From assembly GCA_018287875.1 (NCBI GenBank), contig JAGVVL010000009.1:744001-808000 (forward strand): 64,000 nucleotides of DNA, given 5' to 3'. Source of the DNA: Nigrospora sphaerica. Lineage: Eukaryota > Ascomycota > Sordariomycetes > Amphisphaeriales > Apiosporaceae. Below are positions 43,809 through 54,789 of this stretch, in pieces; the first letter of the stretch is position 1; each line of letters opens with the position of its first letter. Made by a program: the position numbers and the translations under genes. The notes beneath the pieces are model-generated. The model was not told the DNA's origin, did not search any database, and saw nothing but the letters and a program-made list of their open reading frames with translations.

Positions 43809-45486
43809 ATGACACCGTCCGACATGATAACAGCCGGAGAGCGCGCTCATATCACGCTCCACTCAGTGTTCTCCGCAGCGGTCACACATAAGCCTACGCA
43901 CATGTCCAATCTCCCGCCAGAACCGACTAAGTTTAGAGATTTGCATAATCATCCGTACGGAAAGCTCTTCCTCGAGGGCTGCCAGAAAGAGATCGGCAAG
44001 CTCGAAGCCCAGAACGTCTGGAGACTAGTCCACCGTCCTCAAGTTGGCCAGAGACCGCTCCCTTTAAAGTGGGTGTTCAAGTACAAGTTCAATGAGGAGG
44101 GAGAACTCCAGGAGTGCAAAGCTCGGATCTGCGTACGTGGAGACCTCCAGAAGGTCGATAACCTTGAGAGCACCTACGCTGCTACTCTTGCAGCAAAGAC
44201 CTTTCGCACCGTTATGGCTCTCGCGGCAGACGGAGACCTCGAGTGCAAACAATTCGACGTGGTCGGAGCCTTCATGAACGCACTAAGAGAAGGCCAAGTC
44301 CAGGTTCTCTGCGACCTCCCGGAGGGATTCAAAGTGGATGGTATGTGTGTTAAGCTCGAGAAGGCCTTATACGGGCTGAAGGATTCACCCCTTCTCTGGT
44401 ATAAGGAGTTCTCCTCTACCTTGAGGAAGCTTGGGCTCATATCCTCACCGGAAGAGCCTTGCCTCTTCTACACCCCGGGGAGGAGGTTATCGTGGTCTTC
44501 TACGTGGACGACGTTCTCTTTCTATACCAGAAGGAGCACGAAGCTAAGGCTCTCGGATTTATCCGGGATCTTAAGGCTGCGTACGAGCTTAAGGACCAAG
44601 GAGACATCACCTGGTTCCTCGGAATCAGAGTGGTTAGAGATAGGATTCGGAGGACCGTCACCCTTACCCACGACTCCTACATCGAGAAGATTGCCGCCAA
44701 GTTCGGGCAAGGAGATCGGGGTGGGAGCCAGCAACTCCACTGCCACTCGAGGACTTAGCTCCTCACAATGGAGAAGCAACTCCAGCGGAGATCAAGGCTT
44801 TCCAAGAGCGTGTCGGCTCAATCCTCTATACTGCAGTCATCCTAAGACCGGACGTCGCCTACGCAGCAGCAGCGCTTTCTCGTTTCCTAACGAACCCTGG
44901 ACAACAACACTTTAAGGCAGCTGACCGGACTATCCGTTACCTCTACCATACGAGATATCTCAGCATACGGTTCTCGAAGAGCTCTAGCGAGGCTCAAGCT
45001 CTGCTTATAGCTAGCGATGCCTCCTTTGCGAACGATGAGGCGACCAGGAAATCCTCGCATGGCTATGTCATGATGCTCCACGGAGGCCCAATCGCCTGGA
45101 AAGCCACTCGCCAAGCAACTGTCACCACATCCACTACGGAAGCGGAACTCCTAGCTCTGGATATGACAGCCAAAGAGACTATGGCCCTGAAACGGCTATT
45201 CAGAGACCTGCTCATCGATCTCGGCAATGCCTGGACTCTTCGCTGTGATAATCAGCAGACTATTCGACTTATAGTTGAGGAACACCAGCGAATTAACACA
45301 AGACTTAAGCACGTTGATATCGCTAATCTCTGGCTACGCCAAGAGGCACAGAAGGGGACCTTCAAGGTCACCTACTTGCCGACCAATCTCATGCCAGCAG
45401 ACGGCCTCACGAAGAGCCTATCAAGGCCGAAGTTCGAGCACTTCAGAGCTCTGCTCAATCTCCAGGACTCGCGACAGCAGGCATAG
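43809..45486 (+). pseudogene. Copia reverse transcriptase and RNase H, frameshifted
   Basis: RT starts in one frame with PLPLKWVFKYKFNEEGE, YAATLAAKTFRTVMALAA, KQFDVVGAFMNA and LEKALYGLKDSPLLWYKEF. Near 44472-44482 (a CCCCGGGGAGG run) the frame changes to EEVIVVFYVDDVLFLY, which holds the YVDD catalytic box, then ITWFLGIRV. After a stop at 44756-44758, RNase H resumes in a third frame: SDASFAND, GPIAWKATRQATVTTSTTEA, LRCDNQQ and VDIANLWLRQE, ending at a TAG at 45486. All catalytic motifs survive, but at least two frameshifts break the polyprotein. Confidence 0.85.
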
Positions 45487-45581
45487 ATCTCTAGCGCAGT
45501 CATCATGTCGAACTTGTTTCTTTTGTCTTTTTCTAGGCGCGAAAACAGCAACAGCTGTACACCAGCAGTTTCTGGGGGGTG

Positions 45582-45792
45582 TGTCGCGCTAAGGCGACCC
45601 CTGAAGTAGAGATTCAGGGTCTACAGGTCACCTGACCTCACCAATCAGCGACTAGAGGGCTTTCAAGGGGTGCCCTCCACTCTCTCTAACTGTATTTAAC
45701 CAGGTCTTCAGTCCGGGTCTCACTTAGAAGGCTCGGGGCGACTTCTACATTCCTTATCTGACCTATACCTCCGATCTCCTGCAAGCGTGACA
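45582..45792 (+). repeat. Right LTR of the copia element
   Basis: 211 bp, TG...CA, followed by the CCTTC duplication. Confidence 0.94.
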
Positions 45793-45797
45793 CCTTC

Positions 45798-46701
45798 CGT
45801 ACCGCATACCACCTTCTGGATGAGGTCCGCCATGGTCATCTCGATATAGAGCTTGCAAATGTAAGCAAAGGACTGGAAATTAAGGTATATGATGGAGGAT
45901 GGTCAGCATCAACTGTTGATTGCGAAACAGATATCGGTTTTCGACAAACACTGAAATGTTGGGGATACGGTAGTTCGGCCCTAATGTATTCTAGACCACA
46001 TTTGACGCCGGCGAGGTATAGCGAACGAGAGTGGATCAGCCGCCGGGGATGATGCACACATCCGTATTCCCATGTGTGCCACACGGAGCTTAAGGATGAC
46101 ACAACCGTCCCTTGCTCCGACCGCCTGACGGCTAGTACCGCGATTTGGGCTATTCAGCCTTAGCTTCTAAGATAAGACGGCAGGCCCAGTAGTAGAGGAC
46201 TGACCGTTTGCGTCCCCATGCTCACCACCATATTCTCTTCTGACCTGAGAGGCGGGAAGCATAGAGCCAAGATGCCCATGTACTTGCTACTGACGGATTC
46301 AAGGCCCAGCCGGATATTTCTATGGTTGTTGGTCGTGGATGCGGAGCAACCATTCCCCGGGGACGCGCGTGTCCCATGGGATGCGTCCGGTCCTGCCGTG
46401 GTAAGCTTGCGATGACAGGCCTCAAGGTTGAGGCCGAGGAGACCGCCCACGTGGCCTGTAACAGAAGGCAGATTGTTTATCTCTGGTTGGCGACTGATAA
46501 AGCCGGGCGTTTGGCCAGCAGTGATGATCATTACGAAATGCAAGTATGCATAGACTGCATGCTGGCAACTAATTAGACTCGGGGGAAAATGGCGATTGAA
46601 CAAATGTGACGTGGGCGAGGCGAACGGTATGCAAGAAATCCAAGTCCCAGCTGGAACTTTACCGGACTTCCAGTTGGTATTCGTGCGCCACTTGCTCCTC
46701 T
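45798..46701. other. Intergenic region right of the copia element
   Basis: No gene was recognised. Overlapping frames at 46160-46603 on both strands have no motif. Confidence 0.45.
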
Positions 46702-48331
46702 TTATTGCTTTTCAAAGTCACCCTGAGACCCTTGCGACTTTGAAGGCTCAGCACGAATGACCTCTGCTGGTAGCCTCTGTCGCCACGATACAAGCGCCAT
46801 AGCGGCGACGGCGACAAAGAAAGCAGAGCTAGAAAATGCCGCCTGGGCCGTGTAGCCATCGATAGTTGTTCTTTGAAGTGCGCCCGCAATAGGGGGTCCA
46901 ATCAGGTACCCCAACCCCGCCAGCAAACTGCTCAGCCCGAGGCGAGACCCGACCACGTCCAAATTGGGGGAGATGGAGAGGAGCACCGGAGCAAACAGCG
47001 CGACAACAACGCCAGTGCAAAACCCGTACAGGACCGTGAATACGACGGTGCCGGGGAGACCCCCAACTCTGCTGCCCCAACAGGCCAGCAAAACACACGT
47101 TACAGTCATGGCGGCCTGCCATACCCGCAACGTGCCGGCGTATACGGCAAACACGCCCAAGAGGACGCGCCCTATGATGGAGGAAGCGTTCATGGCGGAG
47201 AGTAAGTCGTCGGCTACTTGGGCCGTGTAACCTCGCTCCTCCACCAAGCCCGGCAGGAAGAGGTATGGCACATCAACCGCGAGAGACAGAAAGAACATGG
47301 CAATGCAGAAAAGGAGAAACTTGATGTCACGCAGAGCGCCGAAATCGAAGTGACCCTTAGTCTTTCCACATGTTGCGTCGTCCGTCAACTCGGATATGCC
47401 GTCCGTCAACTCGGTCATGCCGTCTGTCAATTTGGATGTGTCGTCCGTCAACTCAGATTTGTCGTCGGTTTTCGGGCGGCCGGTGGTGAGCTGGAACAGA
47501 ACGCAGCTGATCCCCAGCAGAAGGGCGTTCAGGCAAGCCAGTACGATACAGGTGCAGGGAAAGCCATATTCGTCTATGACTGCCCGGAAGAGTAGCGGGT
47601 AGACCACGCCACCGATGCCAATGCCGGCGGCACTGATGCCAGTCGCAAGTGGCCGCTGCTCTGCGGTAAAAGAAACCGCAAGAGCTGCCAGGCTTGGCAC
47701 GTAGAGCATCCCAGCCCCTAGTCCGAAGCATATGCCTGCATCGGTGAGTCAGAATCGCGACCCATGGGGACAGGTGGCTTCAAACAGTTTGCGCCGTCGG
47801 CATTACAACTCACCAAGGGAGAGAAAGGCTGAATAATATTCGGTAGCGAAGCTAGCGGCCACAAGAGCGGCGACATTGAGCAGAGCCCCCGCGTAGGCAA
47901 GAATCAGAAAGTGACCCCTATCGTAAAGCGGGCCACTAACGAGCCCGAACACCTCCACAAGAAAGCCCTGCACCGTTCCAATCCAGGCAATGGCTGAAGG
48001 GGAGTACGAGACGAGAAGCTCGTCTTCATAGTACGCATGGAAAACGCCAAACGCATGGCCCAGGCCACTGTCGACAGCACGTCAGCCAGGCCCGTTATCT
48101 GTACGTAAGAACAGCCGGCACCACTTACATGGTGCAGAATAAGGTGAGGAAGCCGGCCAGGATCTGAAGCGCCAACCGCCAGCTGCCGGGAAAGAAGTTC
48201 ATAACGGTGAGAAATACAAGGATGTCTCGGTCTGTGCCGGATAGGAGCAGACGCCTGCCAAGGTACTCATAGAATTCACCTCGAGAGAGACCCGACGAGG
48301 CAAAAGGCCCGGCGACTCGAGGACTTGGCAT
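46702..48331 (-). CDS. MFS transporter, monocarboxylate-permease-like
   Basis: Reconstructed as complement(join(46702..47735, 47814..48067, 48129..48331)): 496 residues. Donors are GTAAGT and GTGAGT; acceptors are GACAG and GCAG. The translation gives the family pattern WRLALQILAGFLTLFCTIGLGHAF-then-GVFHAYYE in TM1, GTVQGFLVEVFGLVSGPLYDRG for TM2 and its loop (split here as two blocks), and GLGAGMLYVPSLAALAVSF. About 12 membrane segments are predicted by eye. The central loop carries a 21-bp minisatellite (47380-47463) encoding four SELTDD-like heptads. By family it would move small organic acids or other carboxylates with protons. The first exon's N-terminus is the least certain part. Confidence 0.85.
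47380..47463. repeat. 21-bp minisatellite, four units, within the MFS gene
   Basis: Four imperfect copies of GTCCGTCAACTCGGATATGC plus one base. In frame it encodes acidic SELTDD/SKLTDG heptads in the predicted cytoplasmic loop between TM6 and TM7. It is likely length-variable between strains. Confidence 0.88.
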
Positions 48332-49312
48332 CGAGAAAGCGGAGAGCAGGGCGGTCAGGCTCTTAAGAATACGCCCTGGCTGCTTGCGACATGTCTGGGC
48401 TTGTTGACCCCAGGCCCGGAGACCAAGACATGGCCCGCGGGAAGGCAGACCGCGCGTCGCTGTGTCTCGGCCTTTGAGTCAAGCCCTGCACGGTTCGATG
48501 CTATTGCCGGCGGATGCATCGAGTCCCTGGCTCTGCTTATCGCAATTCCCAGCAGCGGTTCGTAGGTTTGGTGTCGCAGCCTACGGGATTTGCCTCGGTC
48601 CACGCTGTCTTACCCTTATCAAAGTCTCCTCGCCGGCAGAGCGTCACCAGTCTTCCAGTTCCGCGCATTCGCCAAACCCACCATTGCGCGACGTGGCATG
48701 ACGGGCTACGATTATTGAATCTCTGCATAATGGAATGTGACGTAATTCGCAATTCTCTTGCGCTGCTTTATTGGTAAGGCTTCGCATGATGGAACTGTAG
48801 AGAGTTTTATCGTTCTGTGCAAAGCCTCATAGAAATGACATTATATATAACAAATTAAGCATGTTAAAGAAATGTTAAATCCAAAGAAAAAGATATTTCG
48901 GAGTAAAAGTAACACATCTCACTTGAAAATGAGGACCAAAAGTAGTCCTCACCTGTTCTTAAGCGATGAGTCTTTAACATGTAATATTGATACACTCCTC
49001 TATTTACGCTGTGTTTTTAAAATTGTTCTTGCGTACTCTTCTGTGTTCTCTTTTATCCCCTTCACTATCGATCCCCGTAAGAAGACTAATAGATATAAGG
49101 ACAGGGCACAGTGTCTTCAACGTCGGGCGAAATCATGTGCGACAGATGGTTACTTGGCGCTCGGTGCACGTGCTTGTACCACCAGCATTGCATTTGTTAT
49201 ATTTTGACTGAGGTAAGGCCCTTCATTTTAGCTATTGTTTCATTTTGATGTCACATACCGTCGGGCCCCTCCTTTCGACCCGGGGGGTATCTCCAGCCAC
49301 TCCCGTGACTCA
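48332..49312. other. Intergenic region between the MFS and LVIVD-type genes
   Basis: Presumed promoter of the MFS gene near 48332-48800, then an AT-rich stretch. No further gene was recognised. Confidence 0.45.
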
Positions 49313-51510
49313 TCACAGGATGGCGGAAGGGGTGGGCAGACACGAGCAAGCGGAGCTGACGCGGGAGATTACGTTAGTCTGGCACATCTCGGTGGCGTAG
49401 TCGGGGACGACGGTGACGTCGGCGACGAAGGTCTTGGTAAACTCCCCGCAGAACTGGCGGCTCGCGTCGAGGCGGCCGTCGATGTGGGTGGCGGCGAGGG
49501 CGCGCAGGCAGTCGTCGGCGTGGCACTTCCGGGGCTTGCAGGCCTCGCGGCGCGTCATCTTGACAAGATAGGCGCCGCGCTCGATGGTGTTGACGAAGAT
49601 GAAGCCCGACTTGAAGTAGGCGTACGACGACCACGAGCCTGAGAACTGGATGGCGCCGCCGCCCGGCTCGGCGTCGTCCTCGGGGTAGATGTCGAAGTAG
49701 GCGATCTCGCACACGCCGCCGCCCGTCGGGTCCGCCGGCACCGACGAGATGTCCCACGCCCGCAGGCCCGCGCCGTAGTTGGACTGGAAGAGCAGGTCCC
49801 CCACGACGTACTGGTTGTGGTCGATGCCCTTGACCGTTCCCTTGAACAGGCCCGTCTGCTTCGGGCTCTCGAGCGACCGGATGTCCCAGATGTACGTGAC
49901 GGGGTATCCGTCCGCAGCGGGGCCTGCAAACTCGTCCTCGTCGTATTCGTCGTCCATGAACAACCACTCTGATGGGATTCGTCAGTACAACTATCCGTCG
50001 CGTTACTTCCTTGGAGACGTACCCTGCCATTGCAAGTTGTTGACCCAGCCTTGGTGGGTGAAGGTCGCGCCTTCATAAGAAGTCCGGGAAATGATCTTCG
50101 AGTCCTTCTTGTCAGACACGTCGTAACTAGGAATTGAGTTAGCTATCATCCAACTCATGAGTATCTCGGGAGTTTTCTATTTGCAGGTCTGAAGTCTCTT
50201 AACTCACATTGTTAGAGTGTCCTCATTGTAGCCGTAGCAGATATCACGGCCAAAGTATTTGGTATCGGGACCCCTGTAAATCACACATTGGGCCTATGCA
50301 GTGTTAGTCATATCAGGGTGTCAATGTTTGTTGGTTGGAGAACCACCTACATCGTGCACATAGCCGTCCTGGCCATCACAGCCGAGAGCAATTGGATTGC
50401 TGGGGTCTTCGAGGCTGAAGAAGTGTAGCCCACCCATGCAGCCTTGGTCCCGTGGCTGTACACCGACAGCGACTCCGTAGTTGGCCTCCTCGTTGATAAC
50501 AACGTTGTGACTGCGTCCTAGGGGAAGCGACTCGATGAAGTGACCGGTCAAATCTTTGTCGTTTGAGAAAGCAATGGGAGCCTCGGCGGGATCAATATCG
50601 AGCAGCTAGTTGGTCCAATCAGCCTAAGTCCTACGCATATGCACCCATATTGTTTCCTAACTCACCTTAGTCATGTCGAAGATTTGGATTCCGTGCCCCT
50701 CAAGCTCACTGCCAATGAGCATATAGTGCTTGTAGGGACGGATCTCGTGCCAGTAAGCACGGTTGCCTGGAGCACTGTAGATAGGCCTGCGGTAGATTGA
50801 ATCAGTTGGCCGTCCAAGTTTCTTATGCTGTGCAAAGCAGAATTGCTCGGTGAAAAGACTCACAGGAATCCCAGGTTCAACATGCGGCCCTCGGGCAGGA
50901 TCTCGATAAAAGCACAGCCGTCGTACATGCCACTAACTGCGGGAGAATTGTCAGTGTGTCAACATGGTTGTTTTGAAAGACTCCCTTACCGATGAACTCG
51001 CGGCCAGAGTCGGGATCGGTCCAGCCCCAGGAAGAGCTGCCACTCTTTCCTCGGTACTCGGTGTTTGGCGAGCCGAGCGTGGCGTGGTTGACGAAATCGT
51101 ACAAGTCCATCTAAATTTGAAGAGTTGTGTCAGTTGAGCCACTATCACTTGCATCTTCGAGGGTGAACCAACGTTTTTGCACCGGAACTTGTGCAGCGGG
51201 TCACCGGGAATGGCTTCAGCGAAGCCGTCGACGCACTTGGTGTAGCCCAGTCGGGGCCACTGCGACGAGTTCATCATGCCCACGGCCTCTTCAGCTTTCC
51301 AGTGCGCCATCTTCTTGGCCATGAGGCGGTCGTGCATGATGCCCGAGTCGTAAAGTTCTGCGTTCCCTAGATCAGCGGTGTGTTCGCCCCAGGGGTGGCA
51401 GCGTAAAAAGGAGGCGTACCCGCGGCCCGGAGCTCGTCCTTCGGCATTTCTGCTGCCTGTACAGCCACAACCGCGAGGGCCGCGGTGCCCAAGAGAGACG
51501 TAGACCGCAT
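49313..51510 (-). CDS. Secreted LVIVD-repeat-type beta-propeller protein (nine exons)
   Basis: Reconstructed as complement(join(49313..49968, 50023..50126, 50208..50293, 50351..50605, 50666..50786, 50864..50936, 50990..51110, 51173..51366, 51420..51510)): 566 residues, all phases fitting. The signal peptide is MRSTSLLGTAALAVVAVQAA. Blocks typical of this fungal/bacterial secreted family follow: LGYTKCVDGFAEAIPGDP, KFRCKN, MDLYDFVNHATLGS, SSSWGWTDPDSGREFI, LIGSELEGHGIQIFDMTK, LPLGRSHNVVINEEA, VGVQPRDQGCMGG, GYVHDAQCVIYRGPD, DICYGYNEDT, RTSYEGATFTHQGW, DGYPVTYIWDIR, PEDDAEPGGG and SGSWSSYAYFKSGFIFVNT. The repeats are expected to form a beta-propeller. Molecular function is unknown. The first intron (51367-51419) is the least certain: a frame change there must be explained by splicing or a small indel. 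Confidence 0.86.
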
Positions 51511-53173
51511 CGTGCTGGATAGGGTCTTTCAAGCTTCACGAGGCTGAGCTGAAAATTTGGCGCTGCGAGGTGCCCGGTTCGTGGACACGCGAGACTCGTG
51601 GGACGACAAACAGCAAAGGCGCATTGCAAAATTGCGGGCATCATCGCCTGTATATAGGCCGATGCGTATGTCTCCCCATCATAGTACAGGTGCTCGCCTA
51701 AGCACTCTCGTCACTGCTGCTGTTCAAAGAAGGCAGGCCAAGAGATAAGATGCTTGGCGATGGAGCCTCTTGGCACAGCATTCGGCTCTACGACCGGAGA
51801 GACCCTCGATACCCGTGCCCAGCCGTCTTTGGGACGGCACGGAATGGCTCTGCTGCCATCGTGTACCCCGCATGCAATTTGGCTAGGCCGGTGGGTTGGC
51901 CCGACCCAGGATGAATGTGGAAGGAGTCAAGAAGTCGACTCCGCATTCGGTAGTGGTAGTGGGAGGAGTGCAGCGGAGTGCCAAGTCCTTGCGCCGTTTG
52001 CATCCATTCTTCGGAATTCCGGCTTGCTGCCCACTGCCGAGGGTGGTCTTGGCCCCGTGTGTCGCGGCTCAAGCCCGACAGATTGTAATGATCTCCCTGT
52101 TGAATGCAGTGGCATTCTGCTTGGCGAACTGGCCAAGCCGCAGCGGAGGCAGCCGCATCGACAGGCAAGCCATTCGTCACCATGTTTGGAGAGCTGATTG
52201 GACTGCAAGTGCGTTGGTTGGGTCGAATAGAGCGCGTTGGCGGGAGCAGGTGGACGTAAGGGAGTACTGGTTATCTCGTTGTGATCCGGTGTTCCTATGG
52301 AAGACGTGGTTTTAGCCCACAAGTTGTTACAGTTGCTTCTCAACTCCATTGGGGGCGTATCCCATAATGTTAATGAAACTAATTCCCATTGACGTAAAAC
52401 CATGACAATCAAGTAATACCGCAACTCTGGGTCGTCGGCGGAGCAATAGTGCACTACAGCTCTATATCTACATGACGGATAATACCTAATTGTGGTAACG
52501 ACGCGTACGGCCGGTGCAAACTGGCTGTAAATGCTGACACGAGCTAGGCGTGTGTGAAGCGATGCCCCAACCATTACCCACGCTCGCTACCTGGTTAGTC
52601 GCGCGTCGATTTCCAACTCGACGTCTCCAAGGTTCCGTGGGTGATGATGGTATGGGAACTAGAGGCGCAATCAGGCAGTCAGGCAGCCCTGGTCGCATTC
52701 CTCAGCCGCGAGCAGGGCAGTGCACTGATTTTTACACTATGATTCTCGGCTCCAGGGGTGCTTCAGTGGGGTTGACCAGTAAAATCCAGGCCCAGTTTGC
52801 TCTGCTGATGGCGTTGGTGCGGCCTCCAAGACCCCAGCCGGAGCCCAACTGCACGCCCCAGCTCATCTGACCGCGTCTGCTTCTAATCGACGGATATGCT
52901 GTCCGAATCATTCCAGCGACGGGTTTGCCTCTCTCCGGTCGGCGCATCTAGAAAAACGCGGGTGGAATCTTATACGAGGCGATGTAAGTTGGAATGGATG
53001 GCTGAGATGGCCCCACGGTCGCCCACACAGCCTGTCGTGAGTCAGAGCTGTTGGAAGAAAGCCTGACCAAAGGGTGTGGAAATACCTCTCTCCCTCCATC
53101 CCTCGTCGTCCACGGCATAAAAAGACGATACGCTCTCGCCAGACCAGGCACATCCTTACTTTGGGTTCATGTC
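51511..53173. other. Divergent promoter region, LVIVD-type and NUDIX genes
   Basis: 1.66 kb between the starts of two divergently transcribed genes. Several overlapping open frames (for example 51754-52197 and 51896-52315) show no recognisable domain. No gene is called. Confidence 0.45.
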
Positions 53174-53816
53174 ATGCCGTCCAGCACCCCAAACCACCCA
53201 ATGACTTCCACAGCATCCGCCAGCAACCCCCGCGTCGGCGTCGCCGCCATGATCCGCGACGCCGCGACCGGCCGGCTTCTGGTCGGCCAACGGCTGACGA
53301 GCCATGGACACGGCACGTGGCAGTTCCCCGGCGGCCACCTCGAGTACGGCGAGTCCATCTTCGCCTGCGCCGAGCGCGAGACGCTCGAGGAAACTGGCCT
53401 CGCTGTCAAGGCCGCGAGGCTCGCTGCCGTCACCAACTCCGTCTTCGCCGATGTCGGCAAGCACTACATCACCCTGTTTGTGCTCTGCGACCCCGTCGAC
53501 CCCGACGCCAAACCTGAGGTACGTATCCAATCTATTGCTTGCTGTGCTGCCGTACGCGAAGGCCGACGGCTTTTCTTTGGTTTCCTTCCCCATGACATGG
53601 GATGCGCTGACCGACCCTGGCTCACGACGCATTTAGGCCTTGGAGCCCGACAAGGCCAGCGATTGGCAGTGGATGGAATGGTCCACCATCTGTGACTGGG
53701 TTCGCCACCACGATGATGACGGCGACGATTGGCCGGCGAAGCGCATGTTCCTGCCCATACGGGAGCTGGTGAACGGCAAAGAGCACGAAACGGGCTTCAC
53801 ACTGTACTCGTCATAG
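53174..53816 (+). CDS. NUDIX hydrolase, NUDT15/MTH1-like
   Basis: Reconstructed as join(53174..53518, 53637..53816): 174 residues. The intron is GTACGT...TTTAG, phase 0. A second in-frame ATG at 53201 could also start translation. The NUDIX box is complete: GHLEYGESIFACAERETLEE followed by TGL, matching GX5EX7REUXEEXGU with the metal-binding glutamates. It is preceded by RVGVAAMI and HGTWQFPGG and followed by HYITLFVLC and WQWMEW, an arrangement like NUDT15-type nucleotide hydrolases. The likely role is hydrolysis of oxidised or non-canonical nucleoside triphosphates in the cytosol, with Mg2+. The protein ends ETGFTLYSS. Confidence 0.9.
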
Positions 53817-54122
53817 AATGATTGCGGTTACGCTTGGAGATGGACATCCCATGTTGACGCCCGAGGCCGTCATTCTATCGTTCGAGGTAGAAGGCCAGTC
53901 ATAGGATTGATCCATCAACGTGTAGACTGCTTAACCTACTGTCCATTACTTTCCATTACTCTATACCTAGCTTTCCTGCCACTATGTTCCACCGTTCAAC
54001 TGGTCGAGGGCGTAGATGATGAGTATGGCCCAGCTTTAACCCCGTGCTGCCCTTCACCGACATACAATAGGTACTCTCCGCCCATGCGAACAATATCAAG
54101 CCCGGGCTCGGCGTGAACTTCT
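53817..54122. other. Convergent intergenic spacer
   Basis: 3' flanks of the NUDIX gene and the minus-strand broken gene. No further feature was seen. Confidence 0.5.
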
Positions 54123-54789
54123 TTACGCGCGCAGGGACTCGCGGAACTCAGCGCTTCCTCTCTTGAACACCTGCAGGGCGGGCTCGTATGCCTGCACGCA
54201 TAACCCGATAGAATCGGACAAAGGTTCGGCAAGTGCCTTTATGGCTGCGGCGCGCGACTTGACCAGGGCCTGAAGCAGGAAGCCAAGTTGCTGTCTCGGG
54301 GGCCCAAGCGGTCAGTAAGTACTCGATGCGCACTTATGAAGGGGCGGCTGCAAACTCACGCCAACCACTCCCTAGTCCTGCTTCAGCACAGCAGCCATGG
54401 AACTGCTAAGGCCTTCCTTGAGGACACCGGCCTTGCCCGCGAGCTCGCCCATCGCCGCCGTGTGGGCGTTGGCGAATCCCTTGTAAGTGTCGACAACGGC
54501 TTTGGCCTCGTCTGCGTTCGTCACCGCCGTCCACGCATCCGCATACTTTGTTCCATCCGTCACGATTGTTTCCAAATCTTGAATTACTTTCTGCCAGGTC
54601 GGAGAACAAAGTCAGCTCTGTGAAGTGATGGTGGCACCATGGTGTCTGGGTCACATATAAAATAGGGGCCCGAGCCTGTATTCTCACGTAAGGGATCTCA
54701 CTAATGGCATTGCCCACGGCGGTTGTCGTATGCGTGCCCGCCATGTTGCCGGTATCAATTGGCCTAACGTACTGCTTGATTACGATCAT
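54123..54789 (-). pseudogene. Three-exon hypothetical gene with one internal stop, alpha-helical, weakly HsbA-like
   Basis: Exons complement(join(54123..54290, 54360..54590, 54688..54789)) join in phase 0 with good signals: GTGAGA and GTGAGT donors, a CTGAC branch site, GGCAG and GACAG acceptors. They give 34+77+55 residues, except for a single TAG at 54372-54374 (codon 107), seen as VLKQD-stop-GVVG just before the second intron. The sequence is rich in Ala and predicted helical: DLETIVTDGTKYADAWTAV, GFANAHTAAMGELAGKAGV, FLLQALVKSRAAAIKALAE and LQVFKRGSAEFRESLRA. It recalls helical fungal cell-wall/hydrophobic-surface-binding proteins, but no signal peptide is seen at the chosen ATG, so this is weak. 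The stop could be a real null allele, a sequencing error, or a true end with a spurious third exon. Confidence 0.5.

Larger units (their letters stand above)
39897..45792 (+). mobile_element. Ty1/copia LTR retrotransposon with identical LTRs and no RIP
   Basis: 5,896 bp with two 211-bp LTRs (39897-40107 and 45582-45792) starting TGTCGCGCTAAGG and ending GCAAGCGTGACA. They appear identical by eye. The 5-bp duplication is CCTTC (39892-39896 and 45793-45797). The sequence right after the left LTR, GGTTATGAGCCCGG, is complementary to a tRNA segment reading CCGGGCTCATAACC, as expected if the primer is an initiator-tRNA-Met half molecule, as used by copia. The order gag, protease, integrase, RT, RNase H is the Ty1/copia order. 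Codon composition is normal, without TAG/TAA bias. Confidence 0.93.

Noticed and set aside
35564..48331. Secondary-metabolite gene cluster (MDR reductase plus MFS transporter plus GMC oxidase)
   Set aside because: No polyketide synthase, NRPS, terpene synthase or pathway regulator was seen, and the genes are separated by transposons and tens of kb.
51754..52315. Overlapping frames in the promoter region between the LVIVD-type and NUDIX genes
   Set aside because: No recognisable domain and frames on both strands; more likely non-coding.
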